Assembly (NCBI RefSeq): GCF_003286085.1
Contig: NW_020825313.1
Coordinates: 496,001-560,000, forward strand
Reading direction: 5' to 3'
Origin: Drosophila persimilis
Lineage: Eukaryota; Arthropoda; Insecta; Diptera; Drosophilidae
DNA length: 64,000 nt
Both the position numbers and the translations under genes were made by a program. The notes beneath the pieces were generated by a model. It searched no databases, was not told the origin of the DNA, and saw only the letters and a list, made by a program, of their open reading frames with translations. Of this stretch, positions 32,335-42,131 are shown in pieces; positions within the stretch are counted from its first letter, which is position 1, and every line of letters starts with the position of its first letter.

Positions 32335-32438
32335 CACTCCCGCGACGGATCATACACCCCCCCCATCCGGATAACTAAGGGCCATATTGGCCTATGCGCG
32401 GCCCCGCTGAGGGCCGTCCGGGTTAACCTAACCTAACC
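32335..32438 (+). other. 3' UTR and TAACC tail of the LOA element
   Basis: A C-rich run (about 32,358-32,366) and the hairpin-capable GCGGCCCCGCTGAGGGCC lead to GGGTTAACCTAACCTAACC at the end. The tail is three pentamers rather than poly-A. Other copies in the window lack this end, so its generality cannot be judged here. Confidence 0.75.
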
Positions 32439-33166
32439 TATATACGGACGGCTCCAAGATGGACGAAGGAGTAGGAGCGGGCCTATATTGTGCAGAACCT
32501 GAGATAAGTCTGTCATATAAACTACCGGACCAATGCAGCATATTCCAGGTAGAAGTTTTTGCCATCTGGAAAGCAGCAGAGGTCGCTCTTCTCACTGAAA
32601 GAGCACACGATACGGTCAATCTATTCGTCGACAGCCAAGCGGCAATCAGATCTATGCAGGCGTCCGTGGTCAGTGTCTTGGCGAGCAGGGAGTCACTAGA
32701 TACCCTAAGCACGACAAAGTCAGTGCGGATCTATTGAGTTCCCAGTCACCAAGGCATCGAAGGAAACAAGGCTAAGGAAGGCGTCGGGCTGGAGAACAGG
32801 AGAACCGAGAACGTGCCTGCCCCCCTTAGAACGCTGCCACGAAAGGACTGTAGATTGCTAGTGGGAATACTAACAGGTCATTGCCTGGCTGCTGCACATG
32901 CAACAAAGCTAGGCATCTCCAACAGAGACAGTTGTAGGAAATGCGATGAACCTGTGGCGAAACCCTGGAACATCTCATCTGCAACTGTCCGGCTCTCTCA
33001 AGGGCAAGGAGGAGATACCTCGGCGCCCCAGTACTGGCATCACTTGAAGATGCCCCCAAGAGGACGCCACAGGAACTGCTGGCCTATGCTAAAAAAAAAC
33101 CTCGATTCTCGGGGACTTTAAAATCACCTGAACACTCCCGCGATGATTCATATTTCAACCTCTGCT
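32439..33166 (+). pseudogene. LOA 3' fragment interrupted by the LOA insertion
   Basis: Continuation of the RNase H to 3' UTR fragment whose first 13 bp lie at 28,454-28,466. It matches 22,591-23,446 closely but lacks about 125 bp between ACGCTGC and CACGAAAGG near 32,838. It carries the same in-frame stop before PSHQG, so it was already dead. After 33,166 the similarity to the other copy ends. Confidence 0.85.
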
Positions 33167-33600
33167 TTATATTCGCCGTGTTTGTTGTTGTGTCCAGGCT
33201 CTTGTGGTGCTTTTTCGTTCTTCTCTTTGCGTTCGCCGTTGTCCTCTCCCGTTGAATTGTTGTGGATTGACGACGTATTTTCGGGCTCTCCGTCCCCTCC
33301 GCTGGTTTTCCCTTTGGCTACGCTCTTCGTCGAGTCTTGATCTGCGGCTGCCTCATCTTCCCTCTCGTTCTCGCTTGTTACGGTTGTTGCTGCTACCGCG
33401 TTAAGCCTGGCTGCCATGGCGTTTTTGCTTCCACCTTTTGGCAGATTGAGGAACTCCAGCGCAATTGGGCGGCTGGGAACTCTTCCGTGCCGGCCAAGCA
33501 AGACATGTTTTTCAGCAATGGCGTCTTCATTCGCTGTTTCTCAGTGGCGGCGGTTGATCCTATCCCACTTCTGAATTTGTAGGCCGTCTAACAAGGGAAT
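33148..33600 (-). CDS. Unidentified hydrophilic ORF fragment
   Basis: A minus-strand frame open from about 33,560 to 33,148 encodes a protein whose first part (GRVPSRPIALEFLNLPKGGSK) looks folded, followed by about 80 residues of Glu/Asn/Lys/Gly-rich low complexity (GDGEPENTSSIHNN, KEKNEKAPQEPGHNN). It has G/C-rich third positions unlike its surroundings. I do not recognise it; an ORF1 or Gag fragment of a minus-strand retroelement is the likeliest explanation. It meets the LOA fragment at 33,166, and no ATG is in a clear start context. Confidence 0.35.
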
Positions 33601-33603
33601 TGT

Positions 33604-34004
33604 AGTGACCAATATCGGCGTGTGGGTGAAATGCCTATGTATAAAAACACAAGCCCGGCGATTTAATATATCTTCTTATTAGCTGCGCGTCTGTCTCTCA
33701 CGATCGCCATTTACAAAGTGACCTTACTTCACTCTCCATGTTTCTTATCCGATATCTTACTATTGGTATTGTCCGCCGAGTGTATCGATGGTGCCGCAAA
33801 TACCAACGCGTGCTGTATGCTATTTTAAATACAAATTGAATGCCTCACTAATTATAACCTTTCTACAGTTATAATTTCCGATTATATTGAAAATAGTCAG
33901 TCAAGGCTAGAATTTGTAGAAAATAAAGTCTGTCCGTTTAAATAGAAACTATCTTTCTGACTCCGTTCTCAATCCGGAATACGAACTGTAAAAACGTAAC
34001 AACT
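33604..34004 (+). repeat. Possible LTR with adjacent tRNA-Leu-type primer site
   Basis: AGTGACC opens the block, TGTATAAAAAC (about 33,638) fits a TATA box and AAAATAAAG (about 33,920) a polyadenylation signal. The block ends AACAACT, overlapping TGGTGTCAAATG, which resembles a tRNA-Leu primer site. AGTGAC...AACT ends occur in the 17.6/297 group. No coding internal region follows, so at best this is a solo or truncated LTR. No second copy in the window confirms the boundaries. Confidence 0.45.
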
Positions 34005-34606
34005 GGTGTCAAATGTGTCAATTTTGAGAATGGTTAAAAACGGAGATAAAATTCTTTCGGCGAAATCTATTTACATATGTATTTTTATATATATAGGAAT
34101 ATAATTTTATCCAAACTAGTGCTTAACAGAATGTTTTCCGATGTGGAATAATTACATTCGCTAGTTGCCGAGCTAACAGGAATTTGTAAAAGCTTAAGGT
34201 TAATAGCATGTTCCAAAATGTAAAATGTCAATATCGGTAGAATTAGGAGTGGCCAAATATTAATATATTAATATTTCTCTTTTTTGTTTCGTTTACAACC
34301 AGAAATTTGGAAAATTCATTCAAGTTTTGTTTGGTTGTAGAATTTCTATGATTCTAAAAATAATTTCTCACTATTGATTTCGGAGAGCATTGCTTTCACA
34401 GTGTATTCTACATATATCATTAATTTTTTTTTGGAAAAAAAAATTGTAATAAAAACAAAAAATCAAAACTAAGAGGACTAGTTGAGGGAACGAAGCAAGC
34501 AGTGCATAGTTCTAGCTTTTAATTCTTCCATTAGCTCAAAGTCAGTAGTTACGGCTCAGAAAATTTATTTAAACCTTTGGATCAAAATATAACGAACATA
34601 AAAGCG
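34005..34606. other. AT-rich unassigned DNA
   Basis: No gene or repeat seen. It contains direct ATTAATATATTAATAT and a poly-T/poly-A pair near 34,427-34,444 able to form a weak hairpin. Confidence 0.4.
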
Positions 34607-34717
34607 TTCGCTACAACGCCACTCCCGACGTAGAGTAACATTATTACCCCATTAAAATATCCCACCAAAATACTTATTTTGTTCGCCATACGTAGCTTGA
34701 AATAGTTCTATCACAAT

Positions 34718-34735
34718 TGGCGCCCGAGCAGGGCC
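34718..34735 (+). promoter_or_regulatory. Primer binding site, tRNA-Lys-like
   Basis: TGGCGCCCGAGCAGGG lies two bases after the LTR end ATCACA. It agrees with the common Lys-type primer site except at one or two positions. It marks the 5' LTR boundary of this gypsy element. Confidence 0.65.
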
Positions 34736-34993
34736 CTACGGTGACGTCGACGATGGGTTTGTGGACTAAAAACCCGCGTCCGCCAGAGAACCGGGAAACA
34801 ACGCAGAAAAAAAAACCCCGAACTAGCGCACTTCCAGCGGTGCGCGTTGCGCAACGAGCCGACGAAAGCGCGGCACAGCGACAGAGAAACGCGAACAGTG
34901 CTACTGCCCTCCGAGAAGAAATTCGAAGAGTTTCCCTAGTGACGTGAAAACGCGAACCAAGCGAAACAACAGACGCGAGCCATAAGCAGAACA

Positions 34994-35760
34994 ATGGGGA
35001 TCGACAACACAGGGGTGAGTACCAGCTGGATACACAAACGCCGTCGAGAGGAGCTGGAAGCCTTCGCGGAAGAATTGGGGTTCAGCTGCGAAGGCAACGT
35101 GGAAGATTTGCGAAGGAATTTCGCCGAACTAGTCGAAGGGCCCGTCGTGCGCGAAGCTTGGAATAGATTGAGCGCCTCTTGTACTGATTTCCGCCAGGTG
35201 GTTCTAGCCTTTTTCCTGCCTCCCCGGTACTTCTAGCAATTGGAAGACCAGATTAAAGACCTCAAACAGGCGGCGTTCAAAGATTTCGTACGCCGGGTAC
35301 GACGCCGCCAAGAACTTAACCGCATCTATGACAACATCCTCCCGGCGTATCAGATATATGTGCGAAGACACAAACTGCGAAGTCTGGCGCAACTGACGAT
35401 GTTGACCACAGAGTTTGAGAGTATACAGGAGCGAAACATCCCAGCAACGCACATCCCCCCTCGACAAACCCCACGATACGCGCAGCCAACGGCACAACAG
35501 GCGCCAAACAAAAGCGGTACAAATCGAGCCCCCTTTCGAAAACCCCACTAGAACGCCCCACAGCCCGCAAGGACGCCCATCGCCAACCCACACGCGGCCT
35601 GTCGACGTTGTGGGGAAGTTGGACATGTTTCTCCACACGCGGCCTGTCGACGTTGTGGGGAAGTTGGACATGTTTCTCGCGACTGCGCTAACCCTTCCAT
35701 CCTCTTCTGTTGGGAATGCGGTAAGCGCGGAATACGGACCGTGGATTGTTGCCGCCGAGA
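34994..35760 (+). pseudogene. gypsy gag with SAP-like start and CCHC knuckles
   Basis: ATG at 34,994; residues 12-50 (WIHKRRREELEAFAEELGF...VEDLRRNFAEL) form a helix-loop-helix resembling the SAP-like N-terminus of some gypsy Gags. The frame stops at 35,236 after an apparent shift. The frame 35,240-35,551 carries a helical, basic region. Knuckles are visible across shifts: CRRCGEVGHVSRDC (about 35,600-35,690) and CWECGKRG (about 35,703-35,730). A tandem duplication of about 48 bp (near 35,586-35,680) repeats the first-knuckle coding segment, damaging the frame. Confidence 0.7.
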
Positions 35761-35876
35761 CCCGTCGGGAAACGATTCGCATCCCCGGCTGACACGGGAA
35801 CGGCCGGGCACAGCGCTTCCTCAGACATCGAACTAAAGAACATGATACAAGAACAAAACCGGATAAGTGCCGGATA

Positions 35877-36212
35877 GTGTCGAGAGTGACCATCGGAGGA
35901 CGGCGCACGAAAGCCACGGTCGACACCGGCGCGTCCCGAAGCTTCATCAATGCTGATCTCGCCCGCCAACTAGACCACAGCAACGACCTTCGAGAGGTGC
36001 GCGTCCAGATACGGCTAGCCGACAAGTGGGCACGCGAGTTAACTCCGATCTTGCTGGAACGGATCCGACTAGATGAGCGGGAGGACCAGTTACCGCTCTT
36101 AGTACTGCCAAACATGCTAGAGCAAGTCATCGTGGGGATTGATTTTCTTTGTGTCATCGAAACCACAATACAGTGTGGCACCACGAGCTTGGAGATGGAC
36201 CAAGACCACTAA
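35877..36212 (+). CDS. gypsy aspartic protease domain
   Basis: The 111-codon frame has VDTGASRSFI (active-site Asp, residues about 19-28) and LPNMLEQVIVGIDFL (flap and C-terminal psi loop, residues about 80-95), typical of a retropepsin. The first codon is not ATG; it would be part of the Gag-Pol polyprotein. It is intact as a domain, but both neighbours are broken. Confidence 0.8.
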   Translation: MSRVTIGGRRTKATVDTGASRSFINADLARQLDHSNDLREVRVQIRLADKWARELTPILLERIRLDEREDQLPLLVLPNMLEQVIVGIDFLCVIETTIQCGTTSLEMDQDH

Positions 36213-36233
36213 CGCCCCGTCTGAAACACGTCG

Positions 36234-37100
36234 GTGATCACCGCCAGTCAAGGTGACACTTCAGGAGCCCCGACTCGGCTCGAGACACGCACGCAAGAAA
36301 CAAGGAACATGGAACCCACGGCCATGACGAGGCACACGAGCTCCAGGCCCACTCAAGAAAACTCAAGCCCATGCAAAGCAACAAAGAAAGCGAGCCAGTC
36401 TCCCGACTGGTTCCACCAACGAAGGCAAGCAACTCAGGACGGCCCTCCAGAAGACAACCCGGCCCTATCAACAACAACCACCACGCAGCAGCCAAGCGCT
36501 CGAGGTACCAGCTCCGACCGCCACCCGACCCGGCCCACGACTGCAACGAAAATGATAGAGACCGACCCGATACGCCCCCGTCCTCCCAGGCAGGAACCGG
36601 GTAAGGTGACCACCGCCACACGAGGCGCCAATTGGAGCCGCGATGCACCTAACACATCGTCCACATAAGCGAATACCCTAGTGAAGTCGAACCAACAAGC
36701 GCACTCGACACGACGATCCTCCCCGAGAACCCCGACCAACCTTGCGACCCAGGAATCAACGAACCACCAGAGGACGATTCAGAACAAATCTCCGACCCAT
36801 GGCCTCCTGACGTCGCACCGCAGATACAAAAGTTCCTGGACGATGAAGTGCCGACACTCGCAGGCCTTCGAGGGACGACGGATCTCACGGAACACACCAT
36901 CGTCATGAGGGACAACCGACCCAGCGGTACTACCCGAAAAACCCAGCCATGCGGCGGATCATTGACGAACTGGTCGACCAACTGAACGGCTGGAACCACA
37001 GGGGCGAATCCTATTCGACAGCTGGTGGTGGCGCCACCGCTACCGCGCCCACCCCGATGAACGAGTCTTTGTCACTCTCTTCGGTGCAGAAGGGGGAGGG
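36234..37100 (+). pseudogene. gypsy Pro-rich linker and RT N-terminus, then deletion
   Basis: A Thr/Pro/Arg-rich linker (36,234-36,668) runs out of frame into an acidic segment. This is followed by QKFLDDEVPTLAGLRGTTDLTEHTI and YYPKNPAMRRIIDELVDQL (about 36,825-36,980), the recognisable start of a gypsy RT. After this the text changes to a short basic stretch ending near the purine tract, so about 2.5 kb or more of pol is missing. The deletion point is about 36,985. Confidence 0.7.
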
Positions 37101-37370
37101 TGCAAAGGGTTCGCTACAGCGCCTCTCCCGACGTAGAGTAACACATTATTACCCCACTAAAATATAACACCAAAATATTTATACTTATACTCCGAACTTT
37201 AAGAACACCCTCTCCACACATAGCTACAGACACGCGCAGACCGACGGTGACTACGCACTGCAGTCAGGGATAACGATCTCGAGTGGAGATCCTTACTACA
37301 TGGAAAACACAGCACACGCACCACATACACAGACAGAGAAGATGACTGAGGAAGCAGTCTTCGGTAAGCG
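37101..37370 (+). repeat. 3' LTR of the gypsy element (right end uncertain)
   Basis: Starts TGCAAAGGGTTCGC right after the purine tract and matches the remnant 5' LTR for about 75 bp. Further on, CACCCTCTCCACACATAGC resembles a sequence at about 57,583-57,612, hinting that 57,516-57,890 is a related LTR. No exact TG...CA end could be assigned. Confidence 0.5.
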
Positions 37371-37429
37371 AAGACTTACTAAATCCCCACTAAATCCCCT
37401 TACTAAATCCCCACCTCCGTAGGCACCTG

Positions 37430-39664
37430 CGAAAGCTCATGGCTCGAGAATATTCCAGTTCGGACCGGATGGCAAGGAGAAGGAGCGAATGCACTCTCAC
37501 CAATTAGAGCTTCTTAAAAACCTGGGTACTCGGGCTAATGAGCTGGTCAAGAGGATGAACGATCAGCGGCAAGTTGACAACGTGGATGCTTTACAGGCGC
37601 TTGTGGTCAAAAACTTCGACAAGCTGCACACCAGGAAAAGGTCGACCGCTACTATTTGAGTCCAAACAGCGACGAAGCCGCCTCAAACCGGCTCAAATGA
37701 CTGCTGAGCCCACAAAGAGGAAGAGAGGCACGAAGCTACAACAAACGTCGACTCAGCTCAAGCAGCTGGCGCAGTCTCAGTATGAACGAGGGGGAACGTT
37801 GTGAGTTGCTGCGGACACCGCAACTCTACAGTTATACCCGATACTAAGTCAGTATGGCTCTCCTCCGGCAGACGCCGCTAATATTAAGCGACACGACGAA
37901 GAGTGCGTGCGAGAGAGACAGAAAATCAGTCTGAGCGTGACGTCAGGCGCTGCGTAGCCACTGAAAATTGTTTTTTTTCTTTTCGGCTATAAAAATTATC
38001 CGATCTGATCCAAATTCAGCAACTAAATAGATATGGTCATTCTCTATGATTCTGCGTTTTTAGTTTTCTCGAATCTGCAATATTGTGGATGCAACAGATT
38101 TTCGTCCTTTGTGGGGGCGGATGGGGGTGGTTCGAAATTCTGCGATATACGTTTTATAGTGAGATCTAACAGAAGTACGGATACCAAATTTCGTTACTAT
38201 AGCCTTAATAGTCTCTGAGATTTGTGGTTGCCCCAGATTTTCGTCCTTTGCGGGGGCGGAAGGGGGTGTGGCGAAATTTTGACACAAAATGGTCAAGGTC
38301 CGATATCACAGGAGTGTGGATACCAAATTTGGTTGCTCTGGCTCTTATGGGTTCTGAGATACTTGAACTCATATTTTGCAATTGGCAAAACCGACCATGA
38401 AACCTGTGTGTTAGAGAGAGACAGAGCGAGAAAGAATGAAATTGTTTTCTTGATTCTGGCTATAATAATTATACGATCTGGTTCAGATTTTGCACTCTAG
38501 AAGATATAGTCATCCTCTGCGATTCTGCGTTTTTGGTTTTATCGTATCATTAAAAGTGTGGATGCCACAGATTTTCGTCCTTTGTGGGGGCGGAAGTGGG
38601 CGGGGCGAAGTTTTGAAATATTTTTGTAGCAGTGACATATCACAGAAGTCTGGATCCAAAACATAGTTGCTCTAGCTCTTATATTCTTTGAGCATTAGGC
38701 GCTGAAGGGGACGGACAGACAGACATGGCTCAATCGACTCGGCTATTGATGCTGATCATGAATATATATACTTTATGGGGTCGGAAACGATTCCTTCTGG
38801 ACGTTACACGCATCCATTTTTACCACAAATCAAATATACCACTATACTCATTTTGAGTATCGGGTATAAAAATCCCCCTCAGGAGCGGTGGACCATGGTG
38901 CCACCGCAGCCGCTAAAAAAAAAACAGCTCAAGCGGCAACCGGGGGAAAGAAAAAAGGGAGCCCCGTGAGCTCGAGCCAAGACCGGACGCGATAATTATC
39001 CAACCCCAGGGTGAGCTTACACAGCTCACAGCATCATCCTTCGAATGGTCACCAGGCGCCAGGACGGTAAGCTCACGGAAGTGGGGGAAAATGTGAACAA
39101 AATCCGGTGGGCGGCAAAGAGCGAGCTGTTGCTTGAGCTCAACGGCGCGAGCAAAAGCAACACGGCTAAGCTCAAGGACATCAGCGCGGAACTGAAGAGA
39201 AAAACAGAAGAACTCTGCGTGGAGTTCAAGGATCTTGACAGCCTGGTCACGAAGGAGGACATCGCAGCAGCGATAGCTGCAACAATAGACGCACCCAGCG
39301 TAGACAGCAGCGCCATTAAAATCTTGAGTCCGTCTTTTGCTAGTACACAACTGGCAGTAGTGTGCCTGACGCCCGTGCAGGCAAGAGCCCTGCTGGAACT
39401 GGGGAAACTAAAAGTCTGCTGGACAAGCTGTAGGATCCGGGAGACGATGTTATAAATGTCTGGAGTTTGGGCATCTAGTAATCAAGTGCAAGAACGCGGT
39501 ACATCGCACCGGATGCTGCCGCAGAACGGGCACAAGGCGGCAACCTTTCAGAGCGATCTATGGTGTTTCATCTGCCCTGCTAACAACAGCAACGAGAGGA
39601 ATCACTACGCGTGTAGCAGGCGATGCAGAGCAGACAGGGGTGCGTCCAACTTGCCACCCCAATA
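37430..39664 (+). pseudogene. R1-clade non-LTR ORF1, split by a DINE insertion
   Basis: First part 37,430-37,786: helical, charged, with HSHQLELLKNLGTRANELV, then frameshifts. The reading resumes after the DINE (38,870) with a Lys/Pro-rich stretch and frame 39,045-39,455. This holds the conserved ORF1 block (GKLTEVGENVNKIR, KDLDSLVTKEDI, FASTQLAVVCL, WTSCRIRE). A CCHC knuckle, CYKCLEFGHLVIKC, follows in another frame at about 39,449-39,490, with a second, damaged knuckle. This order is typical of R1-clade Gag-like ORF1. Confidence 0.78.
37787..38869 (-). mobile_element. DINE-1-type Helitron, full length (copy 8)
   Basis: From CGAGGGGGAACGTTGTGAGTTG (3' end, reverse-oriented) to GAGTATCGGGTATAA. 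It interrupts the R1-clade ORF1, whose two parts meet across it with no target duplication seen, as expected for a Helitron. The tetranucleotide tract is very short here (about 38,710-38,724). Confidence 0.87.
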
Positions 39665-40110
39665 ATGAAGGTTATACAGCTCAACCTCAACCACTGCGCT
39701 GCGGCTCAAGACCTGCTGAGCCAAACCGTGAGAAAAGTGGCAATTGACCTCGCCATCCTCAACGAGCCATACCAAAATAGGGAGTCTCCTGGATTCATCC
39801 TGGATGCCACCAAAAAGGCCGCGATATGGCTATGCGGTGTCACATCATTGCAGCTTTCCTTCAAAAGCTCTGACGTTGGTTTTGTACGTGCTTAAGTTGG
39901 AAGAGTCTGGGTTTACAGCGTTTACCTCGCCCCAAGCCTGTTGCTCTCCGAATTTGCAGGTATTCTAGACAACTTAGCGGCGGATGCTAGAGGACGTCAC
40001 CCAGTAGCCATCGGTGGTGATTTTAATGCGTGGGCTGAGGAGTGGGAAAGCGTGACGACGAATGCGAGAGGGAGGGCTCTACTGGAGATCATTATAGGCT
40101 CTTGCGCCTA
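39665..40110 (+). pseudogene. R1-clade ORF2 start, endonuclease fragment
   Basis: ATG at 39,665 begins MKVIQLNLNHCAAAQDLL and ILNEPYQN, the opening of an R1-type AP endonuclease (Asn and Glu of the active site). After a frame change near 39,890 the fragment continues with VAIGGDFNAWAEEW and NARGRALLE. The sequence loses similarity at about 40,110, so RT is absent. Confidence 0.85.
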
Positions 40111-41966
40111 GATAGGTTCAGAAAACACATCTTAATCGATCATCACCGCAATCGCAAGTTCCGTCGTCTGACACAGTGGCCTGTCTACCTATTATTACAA
40201 ATGGCTATAGACCGTATTTCACCCTTGTTTTGTATCGCTTAAACACGACATCGGGTTCTTAGTAAGTTTCTCACCATCAGCATCCACGAAAATAAAAAAT
40301 ATTTAAATACTATACTTTATCGCAATCGAATCTACGCTACTGAAGAAGCTCAATAGCTCAATCCCCTGAAGTGATAAAAAACATAAACAATTATAACAAA
40401 CAATATGTCGTTGGCTAATTCGCGTAAAACCATGGTTATTCAGACTGGCGGTTGCGCACAAGTAAGCGTTCACGCGTTATTCACTTCGAATGCTGCGATC
40501 GATTGTGTAGGTCATTTAAAACTTTTTAAGTTTATTATTAATGCTATTAATCTCTACGTCTCTAAAACAAGTTGTTCACAAATGACCAAGGTTACGATTT
40601 TTACTAATGGTACGAGTAGACCTAAGTTAATAGTAAGCCATAAGACGCCAATACTATGAGCGAAATGTACTGCTGACCTAAGCAAATTTGCAACAGGCAG
40701 CAGGATGCATCTATGAATGAATGATTAGAAAATGCATAGTATGGGTAATAATCCATAGGATATCTTCAGACCTAAGTAAACATTCTAAGCATCAAAAACT
40801 GTTTATAAACCGCAAATTTTTACTAAATAAAACCAGTACTTATCAATAACTCAATATCTGAAAATTTATTTGTGCAGAAATCTTTCCTCCAGTAAAAATA
40901 ACTCGAGTGGGCATTTTTGATGTCCAATGGTTACGCACGTCCGGTAGGTCAAAAGAAGCCACCATCAACACAAAAATCTTAGTGTAGATTACGCACGGCG
41001 CTAGGGAAGTTACGTGGGGGTTTAAGGAATCAACCCCAATAGCCCTAGTGGTCTAAGAGGTGATCAGTAGGAACTGATAATTTGCTTTTCTACTCGTACG
41101 ATTAGTAGAAATCGTAACCATGTTCATTACTAGAATCACTAGAATTGGGCCAGGCCAGCTATCCCATCGCGCTAGATTAGCTTAAGAATCGATTCTACAA
41201 CAATGTTTAGATACCAAAATTGCTAATCTGCGAGCTCTAAAGAGTTTCGGGACAAAAGAGCAGGTGGCTGACTGCATTGTGATAAACAGCCTGCTGCAGA
41301 GGGTGGGCAGTGGGCATGCATGGATCCTCCCACGGGAGGGAGTACATTTTTGTACTTTCCCTTCTATTGCATATCAATTTATTTTGTGTACCTTTTTGGT
41401 CATTGCACTGAGCTAGCGTAACGAAATCGTACCATTACCGTTGCTCGCTTAGCATCATGCTGTCAGTTACTTTTAGTTACTGCTTTTTATAGCCCATTGG
41501 ATGGGCTAGCTCGCTGCAACTTAGTGTATAAATCGCTTAACTTATATTGTGGAAGGCTCTGGCATCTTTTGCCACTATCCACATACAAATTACATACAAT
41601 AAAAATTGGAACGCGTTTAAAGTCAATAATTTGTGAAATTATTAAACTATTATAGTGAAAAAAAGATTGTGGTCTTAACAATTAATATTTTGCTTGCTAG
41701 TAAATGCTACATATAGTACTGCAAAATAATGTGCAAGAAATAATTGAATATAATATAAATTAGTAGGATCCTTAATATTCCTCCTTGAAGGACATGCGAT
41801 GTATCATTTGAAAGGTATTTGAATTATAGCTCAAAAATGTATGGTAATTCACCACTTGGTTGATGATAATGATAATCAATTTAAGTTTTATTTTTGATTT
41901 TTTAAATGAAAGTTTCGGAATAATTGTTATTTGTAGTTTTTAAAAAATCAAATCAAAATCAATTTT
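40111..41966. other. Largely unassigned AT-rich DNA with one small ORF
   Basis: An 84-codon ATG frame at 40,405-40,659 (context CAATATGTC) has no recognisable motif; its strand mates show nothing better. Elsewhere I see only short chance frames, and three C/G-rich patches with TTACGCAC (about 40,930, 40,990 and again at 43,730) that may be scraps of one repeat. This is the longest stretch in the window without a recognised transposon. Confidence 0.35.
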
Positions 41967-42100
41967 TATACCCGATAATCAAAATGTGTATTAGATTTGT
42001 GGTGAAAATGGATGTGTGTAACGTCCAGAAGTTAGCGTTTCCGACCCCATAAGGTATATATATTCTTGATCAGCATCAATAGCCGAGTCGATTGAGCCCT

Positions 42101-42131
<31 letters not shown>

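Larger units (their letters stand above)
28467..32438 (+). mobile_element. LOA-clade non-LTR retrotransposon, end to end, endonuclease deleted
   Basis: This 3,972-bp element is bounded by a perfect 13-bp target duplication TATATACGGACGG (28,454-28,466 and 32,439-32,451). The pre-insertion sequence is preserved at 22,591. Contents: 5' UTR (28,467-28,724), ORF1, overlapping ORF2 lacking the AP-endonuclease, a C-rich 3' UTR and a short tail of three TAACC units. RT followed by RNase H and a C-terminal Cys/His knuckle suits the LOA clade (Bilbo/Trim/Loa), with I and R1 clades as alternatives. The long ORFs and clean duplication suggest a fairly recent insertion. Confidence 0.88.
34607..37200 (+). 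mobile_element. Internally deleted Ty3/gypsy element with SAP-like Gag
   Basis: Related LTR segments lie at 34,607-34,680 and 37,110-37,190 (shared TTCGCTACA, CCCGACGTAGAGTAAC and TTATTACCCC). A Lys-type primer site begins at 34,718. Gag, two knuckles, protease and the very start of RT are present. Then the sequence passes directly into what looks like the end of pol, and a purine tract AGAAGGGGGAGGG (37,088-37,100) precedes the 3' LTR TG at 37,101. The catalytic RT core, RNase H and most of integrase are missing. The 5' LTR is largely deleted. Confidence 0.75.

Noticed and set aside
35204..36184. 326-codon minus-strand ORF opposite gypsy gag and protease
   Set aside because: Long but starting with GTG and lacking motifs; the plus strand holds the retropepsin DTGA motif and knuckles, so this is an antisense shadow in G/C-rich DNA.
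40690..40720. Cys-rich minus-strand stretch as the missing CAAX exon of Ubl3
   Set aside because: The frame continues past any CAAX-like end and no acceptor site is positioned correctly.
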